Assembly: GCA_017305665.1 (NCBI GenBank)
Contig: JAFKKH010000020.1
Location: 1-64,000 of the forward strand
From: Hyphomicrobiales bacterium
GTDB lineage: Bacteria; Pseudomonadota; Alphaproteobacteria; Rhizobiales; Xanthobacteraceae
Reading direction: 5' to 3'
Length of the DNA: 64,000 bases
Below the pieces are notes generated by a model that saw only the letters and a list, made by a program, of their open reading frames with translations, did no database searches and was not told the DNA's origin. How positions within the stretch are numbered: position 1 is the first letter of the stretch; every line of letters starts with the position of its first letter. Of this stretch, positions 34,748 to 41,735 are shown one piece after another. A program made the position numbers and the translations under genes.

Positions 34748-34917
34748 TGTTTTTGCCTCCTTAGCAGCCACTCGGCCATGCCTGTGATCGCGCCGACGGC
34801 CACCAGAGGAACCACCGAAGCCATTTCAGAATCCGTCAGATAAGCGATCGCAACCACGGCCCAGCAGGCACCGACGATCCACAACGAGATCGACAGCGAA
34901 TCCGGAAGCCTGGTCAT
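34744..34917 (-). CDS. 57-residue two-helix membrane protein coupled to crcB
   Basis: A short gene from ATG 34917, with AAGGG before it. The protein is 57 residues: MTRLPDSLSI, then two hydrophobic helices at about residues 11-27 and 34-50, then an Arg/Lys-rich tail (LLRRQKH). Its TGA stop overlaps the crcB TTG start (TTGA), and the SD of crcB lies inside its last codons, so translation of the two is linked. It sits directly behind the fluoride riboswitch. It is not a CrcB fragment by motif; a fluoride-export accessory protein is the obvious guess. Confidence 0.75.
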   Translation of the reverse strand: MTRLPDSLSISLWIVGACWAVVAIAYLTDSEMASVVPLVAVGAITGMAEWLLRRQKH

Positions 34918-34943
34918 GCGCGCCCTTTCTCGGGCGCTACGGA

Positions 34944-34986
34944 GGGAGGAACGAGCTCCTACCGACGCGAAAGCGCCCGGTAGGAG
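34944..34986 (-). promoter_or_regulatory. Putative fluoride-riboswitch expression platform hairpin
   Basis: On the minus strand CTCCTACC (the last bases of the aptamer) and GGTAGGAG form an 8-bp stem around a GGCGC..CG-containing loop. The left arm overlaps the aptamer pseudoknot strand ACTCC, so ligand-bound aptamer and this hairpin exclude each other. No T-run follows. A further stem, GCGCCC-GAGAAA-GGGCGC, covers the start region of the small gene at 34919-34936, so translational control is likely. Confidence 0.55.
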
Positions 34987-35029
34987 TCATCAGCCTTGCG
35001 GCGGGTATCGGGGGACTCCATCCCCATCG
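34979..35029 (-). ncRNA. Fluoride riboswitch (crcB motif RNA)
   Basis: Minus-strand reading gives GGGGATGGAGTCCCCC, then CCGCCGCAAGGCTGATGACT and CTCCTAC. The features of the crcB motif are present: stem P1 GGGGA...TCCCC with the loop TGGAGT, stem P2 GCC-GCAA-GGC, the conserved CTGATGACTCC, and a pseudoknot between GGAGT in the loop and ACTCC in the 3' strand. The ligand is fluoride. It precedes the 57-residue membrane gene and crcB. A downstream hairpin (34944-34986) is a likely expression platform. Confidence 0.92.
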
Positions 35030-35038
35030 ATTTCGATC

Positions 35039-35066
35039 ATGCTAGCTGGATCGGTGAACCGGTCAA
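35039..35066 (-). promoter_or_regulatory. Likely promoter of the fluoride-riboswitch operon
   Basis: Minus-strand TTGACC (35061-35066) and TAGCAT (35039-35044) are 16 bases apart. Transcription would start near 35031, just before the first aptamer stem. Confidence 0.5.
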
Positions 35067-35155
35067 GATGGTGGAATGAGCGGCCGCATCACAAGCGGCG
35101 AAATGCGCTGCAACAGCCCAGGCATTTTTCGAGTGCAGTCGTTCACGCTGATGTT

Positions 35156-35749
35156 ATGATCGATCCCAGTATGACGGGGCTTGGGTACACAGTTTTCGAT
35201 ACACCGATCGGGCGGTGCGGCATCGCATGGGGCCCCGCGGGTATCATCGCGATTCAACTCGCGGCGGATCGCGAAATCGAGACCCGGCGCCTTTTGCTGC
35301 GCCAGGTCCCGGAAGCCCGCGAACTGGAGCCGCCCACCGAGGTCGCTCTCGCTATCGACGGTCTCGTGACCCTGCTGCGCGGCCAGCCATCCGACTTTTC
35401 CGATGTCTTACTCGACATTCGCAACGTGTCGCCGTTCGCCCGCAGAGTCTACGACTACACGCGCACGATCCTGCGCGGCGACACCATGACCTACAACGAG
35501 GTTGCCGACCGCCTCAAACCGCAAGGCGCGCCGCACGCCGTGGCGCAAGCGCTGTCGCAAAATCCGTTCCCACTCATCGTGCCCTGCCACCGCGTGCTGG
35601 AGGCGGGAGGATACGCCGACAGGATGTCAGCGAATGGCGGCAGCATTTCCAAGCGGCGGCTGTTGTCGATCGACGGCGCTGCCGGCAAGAGCAGCCAGAC
35701 CCTGTTCGACGTCCTGCTCCCCGTTGCCCGTCCTCCGCTTCAGGGATAA
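35156..35749 (+). CDS. Methylated-DNA-[protein]-cysteine S-methyltransferase (Ogt/MGMT type)
   Basis: 197 residues from ATG 35156 (ATG 35171 is also possible). The C-terminal domain has the active-site IVPCHRVL with Cys accepting the alkyl group, and the DNA-binding SPFARRVYDYTRTI; the N-terminal domain is the RNase H-like Ada-type. It repairs O6-alkylguanine. It is divergent from the fluoride operon and followed by an AraC regulator after nine bases. Confidence 0.9.
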   Translation: MIDPSMTGLGYTVFDTPIGRCGIAWGPAGIIAIQLAADREIETRRLLLRQVPEARELEPPTEVALAIDGLVTLLRGQPSDFSDVLLDIRNVSPFARRVYDYTRTILRGDTMTYNEVADRLKPQGAPHAVAQALSQNPFPLIVPCHRVLEAGGYADRMSANGGSISKRRLLSIDGAAGKSSQTLFDVLLPVARPPLQG

Positions 35750-35758
35750 AATCGCTGC

Positions 35759-36601
35759 ATGGCAGCAACGTCTCTCTTGCAGCGCGGGTCGATCTCCGTG
35801 TCCGAGTATCGGTGCACGGCCGGCCCGGATGACGTTCCGTTCGCCGAACAGCATCAATGCCATTCGATTTCCTACGTGCGCCGAGGCAGCTTCGGCTGCC
35901 ACACCCGCGGACGCCATCATGAATTGATCGCGGGTGCGATCCTCGTCGGCCATCCCGGCGACGAATATACCTGTACGCACGAGCATCACGTTTGTGGCGA
36001 TGAATGCCTGTCGTTCTTCCTGAGCCCGGAGCTGGTCGAGACCATCGGCGACAAGCGCGACATCTGGCAGAGCGGCAGCGTCCCGCCGCTGCCGGAGCTC
36101 ATGGTGGTGGGCGAGCTGGCCCAGGCCGCAAGCGATGGCCATAGCGACATCGGGCTCGACGAGATCGGACAGCTCTTTGCAAATCGTTTCGTCGAGACGG
36201 TATCGGGACGAACCCAAAAACCGCCGTCCGCGAAGGTTCGCGATCGCCGCCGCGCGGTCGAGGCCGCGCTCTGGATCGATGCCCACTCCCACCGACCGAT
36301 CGAACTGGACGACGCCGCCGGCGAGGCCGGCCTCAGCCCGTTCCATTTCCTGCGGCTATTCTCGAACGTGCTCGGCGTGACCCCGCACCAGTATCTGGTA
36401 CGCTCACGCTTGCGTCACGCGGCGCGGTTGTTGCCCGATCGGGACCGCGCGATCACCGATATCGCCTACGATGTCGGGTTCGGCGACCTGTCCAATTTCG
36501 TGCGCACCTTCCATCGCGCCGCCGGCGTTTCCCCGCGCGGCTTCCGGCAGGCCTCCAGAGGCGACCGCAAGATTTTCCAAGAACGGCTCGCCCGGCTCTG
36601 A
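35759..36601 (+). CDS. AraC-family transcriptional regulator
   Basis: 280 residues: an N-terminal cupin-like ligand domain with a His/Cys-rich patch ([15 protein letters not shown]) and a C-terminal AraC double helix-turn-helix, with [21 protein letters not shown] and the second helix [20 protein letters not shown]. The effector is unknown; the Cys/His patch could bind a metal. It follows the alkyltransferase closely and precedes three small enzyme genes. Confidence 0.9.
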   Translation: MAATSLLQRGSISVSEYRCTAGPDDVPFAEQHQCHSISYVRRGSFGCHTRGRHHELIAGAILVGHPGDEYTCTHEHHVCGDECLSFFLSPELVETIGDKRDIWQSGSVPPLPELMVVGELAQAASDGHSDIGLDEIGQLFANRFVETVSGRTQKPPSAKVRDRRRAVEAALWIDAHSHRPIELDDAAGEAGLSPFHFLRLFSNVLGVTPHQYLVRSRLRHAARLLPDRDRAITDIAYDVGFGDLSNFVRTFHRAAGVSPRGFRQASRGDRKIFQERLARL

Positions 36602-36652
36602 CTAGGGTGATCTCCGGATCGCGCCGTCAAGGCGCCTCGACAGGAGACCACC

Positions 36653-37012
36653 ATGTACGACCACCTCGGACTTCACGTCAAAGACCTCGACGCCAGCGTA
36701 CGTTTCTATACCGCCGCGCTCGCACCGCTCGGCCATGTGTTGTGTTCCCGCGATGACAGCGGCGCAGGTTTCGGGCCACCCGACGCACCTGCACTATGGC
36801 TCTACCTGACCAAAAAGAGCGGTGGTCCCGGGGCGCATATCGCGTTTCACGCCGCCGACCATGCATCGGTCAAACGTTTTCACGCCGAAGGCCTCAAAGC
36901 CGGCGGCCGGGACAATGGCGGTGCCGGTCCGCGCACAGACTACAGCCCGACCTATTATGCCGCCTTCCTGATCGATCCCGACGGCAACAACATCGAGGCG
37001 GTCTGCGCCTGA
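36653..37012 (+). CDS. VOC (glyoxalase/bleomycin-resistance) family protein
   Basis: 119 residues with two betaalphabetabetabeta units. The first opens MYDHLGLHVKDLDASVRFY and the last strand is FLIDPDGNNIEAVC, where His and Glu are the expected metal ligands. Typical functions include glyoxalase, dioxygenase, antibiotic or thiol-conjugate activities. AGGAGA precedes the ATG. Three small genes follow one after the other on this strand. Confidence 0.88.
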   Translation: MYDHLGLHVKDLDASVRFYTAALAPLGHVLCSRDDSGAGFGPPDAPALWLYLTKKSGGPGAHIAFHAADHASVKRFHAEGLKAGGRDNGGAGPRTDYSPTYYAAFLIDPDGNNIEAVCA

Positions 37013-37056
37013 GCAAAATCGAAATCGATACCGCCATATCAACGGAGACATCAACA

Positions 37057-37455
37057 ATGGCTTCCATCCATAAAGAGGTTGCGCTGGATGCGCGTGCCGA
37101 CGACGTCTGGGACGCTATCCGTGATTTCGGCGCGGTGCATCGCCGCGTCGCGCCCGGCTTCCTTCTCGATGCCAAGCTCGACGGCGACGCGCGGATCGTG
37201 ACCTTCTCCAACGGCACCGTCGCGCGCGAAGTGCTGGTGAGCTGCGGCGACGCACGCAAGCGGCTGGTCTATGCGGTGGTCAGCGAGCGGGTGAAGCAGC
37301 ACAGTGCCTCGATCCAGATTATCCCGGATGGCGAGCGCAGCCGGATGATCTGGATCACCGACGTGCTGCCGAACGAGATCGCACCCTATATCGACGCGCA
37401 GATGGAGCTCGGTGCTGCCGCCATCCAAAAGACATTCGCGCGGACCGCCGCATGA
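37057..37455 (+). CDS. SRPBCC-family (START-like) protein
   Basis: 132 residues with the helix-grip pattern of Bet v 1/START domains: KEVALDARADDVWDAIRDFG at the start, a central VTFSNGTVAREVLVS and a long C-terminal helix (PYIDAQMELGAAAIQKTFA). Members bind hydrophobic ligands or catalyse aromatic ring reactions. The stop overlaps the next start in an ATGA junction. Confidence 0.85.
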   Translation: MASIHKEVALDARADDVWDAIRDFGAVHRRVAPGFLLDAKLDGDARIVTFSNGTVAREVLVSCGDARKRLVYAVVSERVKQHSASIQIIPDGERSRMIWITDVLPNEIAPYIDAQMELGAAAIQKTFARTAA

Positions 37456-37979
37456 CCGCGTCCATCTTTCTCGATGCACTCTGCGCGGACGGCCCGTCAG
37501 CCGACCGCGCCGGCAAGATGGATCTCTACGGCTGGCTGATCGGTTCCTGGAAACTCGACATCATCAGGTACCTTTCCGACGGCACGATACGTCGCCGCAA
37601 GGGTGAATGGCACTTCGGCTGGGCGCTGGAAGGGCGTGCGATCCAGGACGTCTGGATCACGCCACCACGCGGGGCGCGCGAGGGCGATGCGGCAACTAAC
37701 GTCAATTCCTACGGCACCACATTGCGCATCTACGATCCGCGCATCGACGCCTGGCAAATCCAGTGGACCGACCCGGTGACGCAGAATTTCCTCACCATGA
37801 TCGGCCGCAAGCAAGGCAACGATATCGTGCAGCTTGGCACTAACGCGAATGGTCAGCCGGTACAGTGGAGCTTCTCGGACATCACACCCGACAGCTTTAC
37901 CTGGCGCGGAGAGACCTCACTCGATCAAGGCGCGAACTGGCGACTGGATGTGGAGTTCACCTGTCGGCGCACCGGGTGA
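37452..37979 (+). CDS. DUF1579-like lipocalin-fold protein
   Basis: 175 residues, an all-beta pattern with several Trp/Gly-rich strands (LIGSWKLDI, WHFGWALEGRAIQDVWI, AWQIQWTDPVTQNFLTM), reminiscent of DUF1579 and other calycin-like domains. Function is unknown; the family match is by overall look only. It overlaps the SRPBCC gene by four bases and probably works with it. Confidence 0.6.
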   Translation: MTASIFLDALCADGPSADRAGKMDLYGWLIGSWKLDIIRYLSDGTIRRRKGEWHFGWALEGRAIQDVWITPPRGAREGDAATNVNSYGTTLRIYDPRIDAWQIQWTDPVTQNFLTMIGRKQGNDIVQLGTNANGQPVQWSFSDITPDSFTWRGETSLDQGANWRLDVEFTCRRTG

Positions 37980-38007
37980 TCCGCGCCGCCGCATCGAGCG
38001 TGCGCAC

Positions 38008-39051
38008 TCAACCGATCGACCAGGTCAACGGCGCGCCGCCTGCTCCGCCCGTCATACCCACGGCGATATGCCGGCCGGACCCGGCGGCAAGTCCGTCGAA
38101 CAGACCCTTCAAGACACTGGTGCAGGCCGGATGATAATCGGCGACGCCAGCCATCAATTTCCAGGTGCGCTGGTGGATCGTCGATCCGCCATCCGTCACA
38201 TCGGCTTCGTCGCCCTGTGCGGCGAACAGCGCGGACAAGAATGTCGTAAAATCCTTCGCGGTCCCCCGCCCGACGCCAAGGCCGCGTGCGACCTCGTCGA
38301 AATACTGCATGCCGATCAGCTTGCCGGTGAGATGCAGGAGATAGGCGGCATCGTCGGGACCGAACACCTGCACCGCAACCGGTGCGGCTGTGCGGACATA
38401 TTCCATCGCATAGTTGAGATAGGCTTTTTCCAACCGCTGCTTCGGCCAGCTCTCGACCGGCAGTGCCGGCGCCTTGTCGGGATCGAACAGTGGCGCTTCG
38501 AGATGTCGGGCAAAGACGAGGCGGCGATCCAGTTCAAGATCATCGTCATATTCGTAGTAATAGCCTTCAAGGCCGTCCTGTCCCTCCACCGTCTGCTTGG
38601 TGCAGACGAAGCCGACCCCGAGATTTCCGAGCGCAACGCCATTGTTGGCGTGCCAGCCGCGCAGCATCGCGCGCGACACTTCGCCGGGCACGCCGCAGAT
38701 CGCGGTGCCGCGCCAGATCCAGCGCGGCGGCGGATAGCGGATCCAGGCCTTGCGATCGGACTCGTACATGTATTCGACATGGACGCCGCCGATCCAGTTC
38801 GAGAGATAGTGGTACTGCGCCGCCGCGACCGCGGGCGGCAGATGCGCGAGACCGAGCTTTTCCAGCCCGGACAGAAACTTCTCCTGCTGCTGGCGGCGAA
38901 ACACACGAAATACGAATTCGGCGGCATCAGCGGTGCCCCGCCGTGTCACCACAGTGAGGATCAGGCCGGTGAAAAAGGCGTGATAGAGATCGGCGACACC
39001 GCGCCATGCGATCCAGCGCGCTTCATCGCTGTCGTGCCGCACAACCGCCAT
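38008..39051 (-). CDS. Conserved hypothetical protein, family not recognised
   Basis: 347 residues from ATG 39051 (ATG 39075 also open). Soluble, mainly helical; no membrane helices beyond one weak segment (LYHAFFTGLILTVV). Regular Cys at ICGVPGE, FVCTKQT and PACTSVLKG. A long aromatic run LEGYYYEYDDDLELDRR is striking. It ends with Gly-rich GGAGGAPLTWSIG. I do not recognise the domain. It lies 98 bases downstream of dcd on the same strand. Confidence 0.55.
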   Translation of the reverse strand: MAVVRHDSDEARWIAWRGVADLYHAFFTGLILTVVTRRGTADAAEFVFRVFRRQQQEKFLSGLEKLGLAHLPPAVAAAQYHYLSNWIGGVHVEYMYESDRKAWIRYPPPRWIWRGTAICGVPGEVSRAMLRGWHANNGVALGNLGVGFVCTKQTVEGQDGLEGYYYEYDDDLELDRRLVFARHLEAPLFDPDKAPALPVESWPKQRLEKAYLNYAMEYVRTAAPVAVQVFGPDDAAYLLHLTGKLIGMQYFDEVARGLGVGRGTAKDFTTFLSALFAAQGDEADVTDGGSTIHQRTWKLMAGVADYHPACTSVLKGLFDGLAAGSGRHIAVGMTGGAGGAPLTWSIG

Positions 39052-39149
39052 ATCTCGCCTCCCGTTGCTCCGCACTCAGCGAAGCAATCCGGGTCGGCAA
39101 AGTCAAACCCGATCGGCCGGCCGCGACCTTCGCAATTCCGCCGTGCGGA

Positions 39150-40256
39150 TCACACCCGAAAATGCTTCGAGAGTTTCAGGCCCTGCGCCTGATAGTTGGA
39201 GCCGATGCGCTGGCCGTACATCGCGTCGGGCCGCGCCAGCATCTTCTCATAGACCAGACGGCCGACGATCTGGCCATGCTCGAGAATGAACGGCACCTCG
39301 CGCGAGCGCACCTCCAGCACGGCGCGCGCGCCCTGCCCGCCCGCGCCGGCATAACCGAAGCCGGGATCGAAGAAGCCGGCATAGTGCACGCGGAATTCGC
39401 CGACCAGCGGATCGAACGGCACCATCTCGGCGGCGTAGTCCGGCGGCACCTGCACCGCTTCCTTCGAAGCGAGGATATAGAACTCGCCAGGATCGAGGAT
39501 CAGGCTGCCGTCGGCACGCGCCTTGATCGGCTCCCAGAAGTCGTCCACGGCATAGCCGCCGCGGCGATCGATATCGACCACGCCGGTGTGACGCTTGGCA
39601 CGGTAGCCGACAAAACCGTTGGCGTTTTCGCCGGAGAGATCGACGCTGAGGGCTACGCCATTGGCAAGATCGGCATCGTCGACATCGACCAGCCGCTCCT
39701 GCGCATGGAGCGCGTCGAGTTCGTCGGTGTCGAGAATGGCATCGCCGGTGCGGAAGCGGACCTGCGACAGCCGCGATCCCTCGCGCAGCAAGACCGGAAA
39801 CGTCTTGGGGCTGATCTCGGCATAGAGCGGGCCGTGATAGCCGGCGCCGATCATGTCGAAGCGCCGCGTGCCGTCTGCGATCACACGCGTGAACACGTCG
39901 AGTCGGCCGGTCGAGCTTTTTGGATTGGCGGCAGCGATGATCTCCGGCGGCAACGCCAGGCTCTCGAGCAGCGGCACGATGTAGACGCAATTGGTCTCCA
40001 GCACCGCGCCATCGGAGAGGTCGATGTCGTGCAACTTCAATTCGTCGATACGCTCCGCCACCGTCGCGCCGGGTCCCGGCAGAAAACTGGCGCGCACCCG
40101 GTAAGCGATGCCACCAAGCCGCAGGTCGAGGCTCGCCGGCTGGATCTGGCTCTCGACGAACGGATACTCCGGCAGGATCAAGCCGGCATCGGCCATCGCC
40201 GCGATCATGCGGTCGGGCAGAATGCCATTGGCATCGGGCGGAAGCGTGAATGACAC
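39150..40256 (-). CDS. dcd: dCTP deaminase, two-domain alphaproteobacterial type
   Basis: 368 residues, roughly twice the length of the E. coli Dcd subunit, made of two related dUTPase-like halves. The conserved segment NPKSSTGRLDVFTRV sits in the N-terminal half with the acidic TFPVLLREGSRLSQVRFRTG; the second half repeats the GFFDPGFGY-type turn of dUTPase-like folds. It converts dCTP to dUTP in dTTP synthesis. It is divergent from metZ, with the SAM-II region between. Confidence 0.88.
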   Translation of the reverse strand: MSFTLPPDANGILPDRMIAAMADAGLILPEYPFVESQIQPASLDLRLGGIAYRVRASFLPGPGATVAERIDELKLHDIDLSDGAVLETNCVYIVPLLESLALPPEIIAAANPKSSTGRLDVFTRVIADGTRRFDMIGAGYHGPLYAEISPKTFPVLLREGSRLSQVRFRTGDAILDTDELDALHAQERLVDVDDADLANGVALSVDLSGENANGFVGYRAKRHTGVVDIDRRGGYAVDDFWEPIKARADGSLILDPGEFYILASKEAVQVPPDYAAEMVPFDPLVGEFRVHYAGFFDPGFGYAGAGGQGARAVLEVRSREVPFILEHGQIVGRLVYEKMLARPDAMYGQRIGSNYQAQGLKLSKHFRV

Positions 40257-40329
40257 GGTGTCGTCCTTGCGGCTTTTGCCGGCTAAACCTTGGAAATAGG
40301 CGCTTTTACCGGTTATCCGATGGTTGGCT

Positions 40330-40358
40330 TGACGGAAAGGGCAGCCCGGATTAAGAGC
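40330..40358 (+). promoter_or_regulatory. Predicted promoter of the SAM-II/metZ transcript
   Basis: TTGACG (40330-40335) and TAAGAG (40353-40358) are 17 bases apart, placing transcription start near 40365, right at the first bases of the SAM-II aptamer. Confidence 0.55.
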
Positions 40359-40367
40359 ATGACTTAT

Positions 40368-40428
40368 CCCGTGGTGATTTGAGCCGGCCGGCTTGCAGCC
40401 ACGTAAAATAAGTCGCTAAACAGGCCGG
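40368..40428 (+). ncRNA. SAM-II riboswitch (metA element)
   Basis: The segment CGTGGTGATTTG...TTGCAGCCACG...AAGTCGCTAAA carries the SAM-II hallmarks: stem P1 CGTGG (40371-40375) with CCACG (40399-40403), the GTGATTTG loop, and the 3' AAGTCGCTAAA that forms the pseudoknot. The ligand is S-adenosylmethionine, repressing methionine synthesis genes. A 12-base palindrome AGCCGGCCGGCT lies in the loop. Translational or transcriptional control of metZ follows. Confidence 0.93.
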
Positions 40429-40441
40429 GGACAATGTGATC

Positions 40442-40476
40442 CCGGCTTGTGGAGTTTTCTCCAGGCCGGTTTTTTT
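40442..40476 (+). terminator. Rho-independent terminator in the metZ leader
   Basis: CCGGC-TTG-TGGAG / CTCCA-G-GCCGG with a TTTT loop is followed by seven T's. A competing hairpin, GCCGGGGA (40424-40431) with TCCCGGC (40440-40446), would take away its left arm. The 3' edge of the aptamer overlaps this antiterminator arm, so ligand state may choose between the two folds. Confidence 0.7.
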
Positions 40477-40511
40477 GTGACCGTTTCCAAGGCGGTCACG
40501 CAGGAGGTCAC
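40477..40511 (+). promoter_or_regulatory. Alternative hairpins over the metZ ribosome-binding site
   Basis: GTGACC(G) at 40477-40483 can pair either with CGGTCAC at 40493-40499, leaving the AGGAGG site (40502-40507) free, or with GGTCAC at 40506-40511, covering the end of it just before the ATG at 40512. Confidence 0.5.
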
Positions 40512-41702
40512 ATGTCGAAGTCGCCCACCGCCAAATATCATCCCGAAACCCGGCTGGTTCATTCCGGCATCTTGCGCTCGCAGTTCGCCGAGACGTCCGA
40601 AGCGCTGTTCCTGACACAGGGCTACGTCTACGACACCGCCGAACTGTGCGAGGCACGGTTCAAGGGCGAGGATCCGGGTTTCATCTACTCGCGCTACTCC
40701 AACCCCACGGTTTCCATGTTCGAGCAACGCATGGCAGAGCTCGAGGGTGCCGAGGCCGCGCGGGCTACGGCAACCGGCATGGCCGCCGTGACAACCGCGA
40801 TGCTTGCTCCGCTGAAGGCCGGCGATCACGTCGTCGCCTCCAAGCAACTGTTCGGCTCGTGTCGCTACGTGGTGGAGGATTTGCTGCCGCGTTACGGCAT
40901 CCAGTCCACCCTGGTCGATGGACTCGACCTCGACCAGTGGCGCAAGGCTATGCGTCCGAATACCAAGACCTGCTTCCTGGAAAGTCCGACCAACCCGACG
41001 CTCGATGTGCTCGATATCGGCGCCATCGCCGAGATCGCGCATCAGGCCGGTGCGCGGCTCGTCGTCGACAACGTGTTCGCGACGCCGATCTGGCAAAGCC
41101 CGCTCGCCCTCGGTGCCGACGTGGTGGTGTATTCGGCCACCAAGCACATCGACGGCCAGGGGCGCACACTCGGCGGCGTCATCCTGTCATCGAACGCGTT
41201 CGTTCAGGAACATTTGCAGACGTTCCTGCGTCAGACCGGACCTTCGATCTCGCCGTTCAACGCCTGGGTACTGCTGAAGGGGCTGGAGACGCTCGGCGTC
41301 CGTGTGCGCCAGCAAACCGAAAGTGCTGCGGCGATCGCCGAAGCGCTCGCATCGCATCCCAAGATCTCCCGCCTGATCTATCCGGGTCGCTCCGACCATC
41401 CCCAGGCGGCGACCGTGAAGAAGCAGATGCGCGCCGGTTCGACGCTGATCGGCTTCGAGGTCAAGGGCGGCAAGGCGGCAGCGTTCCGCGTGCTCAACGC
41501 GCTGAAGCTTGCACGGATTTCCAACAATCTCGGCGACGCCAAAAGTCTCGTCACTCATCCGGCCACCACCACCCATCAGCGGCTGGCACCGGAAGTCCGC
41601 GCCGAACTCGGCATCGGTGAAGGATTCATCCGCTACTCGACCGGCCTCGAGCACAAGGATGATTTGATCGAGGATCTCACGGCAGCACTGGAGACGGCGT
41701 GA
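40512..41702 (+). CDS. metZ: O-succinylhomoserine sulfhydrylase
   Basis: 396 residues of the Cys/Met-metabolism PLP family (gamma family). The PLP lysine is in YSATKHIDGQGR; the phosphate-binding SRYSNPTVSMFE and VDNVFATP, and NNLGDAKSLVTHPATTTH near the C-terminus, match MetZ, which makes homocysteine from O-succinylhomoserine and sulfide. ATG 40512 has AGGAGG four bases before it. Regulated by the SAM-II leader. The operon ends at the terminator 41705-41735. Confidence 0.94.
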   Translation: MSKSPTAKYHPETRLVHSGILRSQFAETSEALFLTQGYVYDTAELCEARFKGEDPGFIYSRYSNPTVSMFEQRMAELEGAEAARATATGMAAVTTAMLAPLKAGDHVVASKQLFGSCRYVVEDLLPRYGIQSTLVDGLDLDQWRKAMRPNTKTCFLESPTNPTLDVLDIGAIAEIAHQAGARLVVDNVFATPIWQSPLALGADVVVYSATKHIDGQGRTLGGVILSSNAFVQEHLQTFLRQTGPSISPFNAWVLLKGLETLGVRVRQQTESAAAIAEALASHPKISRLIYPGRSDHPQAATVKKQMRAGSTLIGFEVKGGKAAAFRVLNALKLARISNNLGDAKSLVTHPATTTHQRLAPEVRAELGIGEGFIRYSTGLEHKDDLIEDLTAALETA

Positions 41703-41704
41703 TT

Positions 41705-41735
41705 TTTTCCCTCTCCCGTTGCGGGAGAGGGAAAA
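41705..41735. terminator. Bidirectional terminator between metZ and the SGNH operon
   Basis: A perfect 13-base palindrome TTTTCCCTCTCCC / GGGAGAGGGAAAA with a GTTGC loop, the T's and A's giving a U-run in both directions. It serves the convergent metZ and SGNH genes. Its core resembles the element at 21519-21557. Confidence 0.9.

Noticed and set aside
34744-34771. Longer crcB starting at the GTG at 34771
   Set aside because: It would start upstream of the strong AAGGAGG site and inside the small upstream gene; the TTG at 34747 gives the usual family length.
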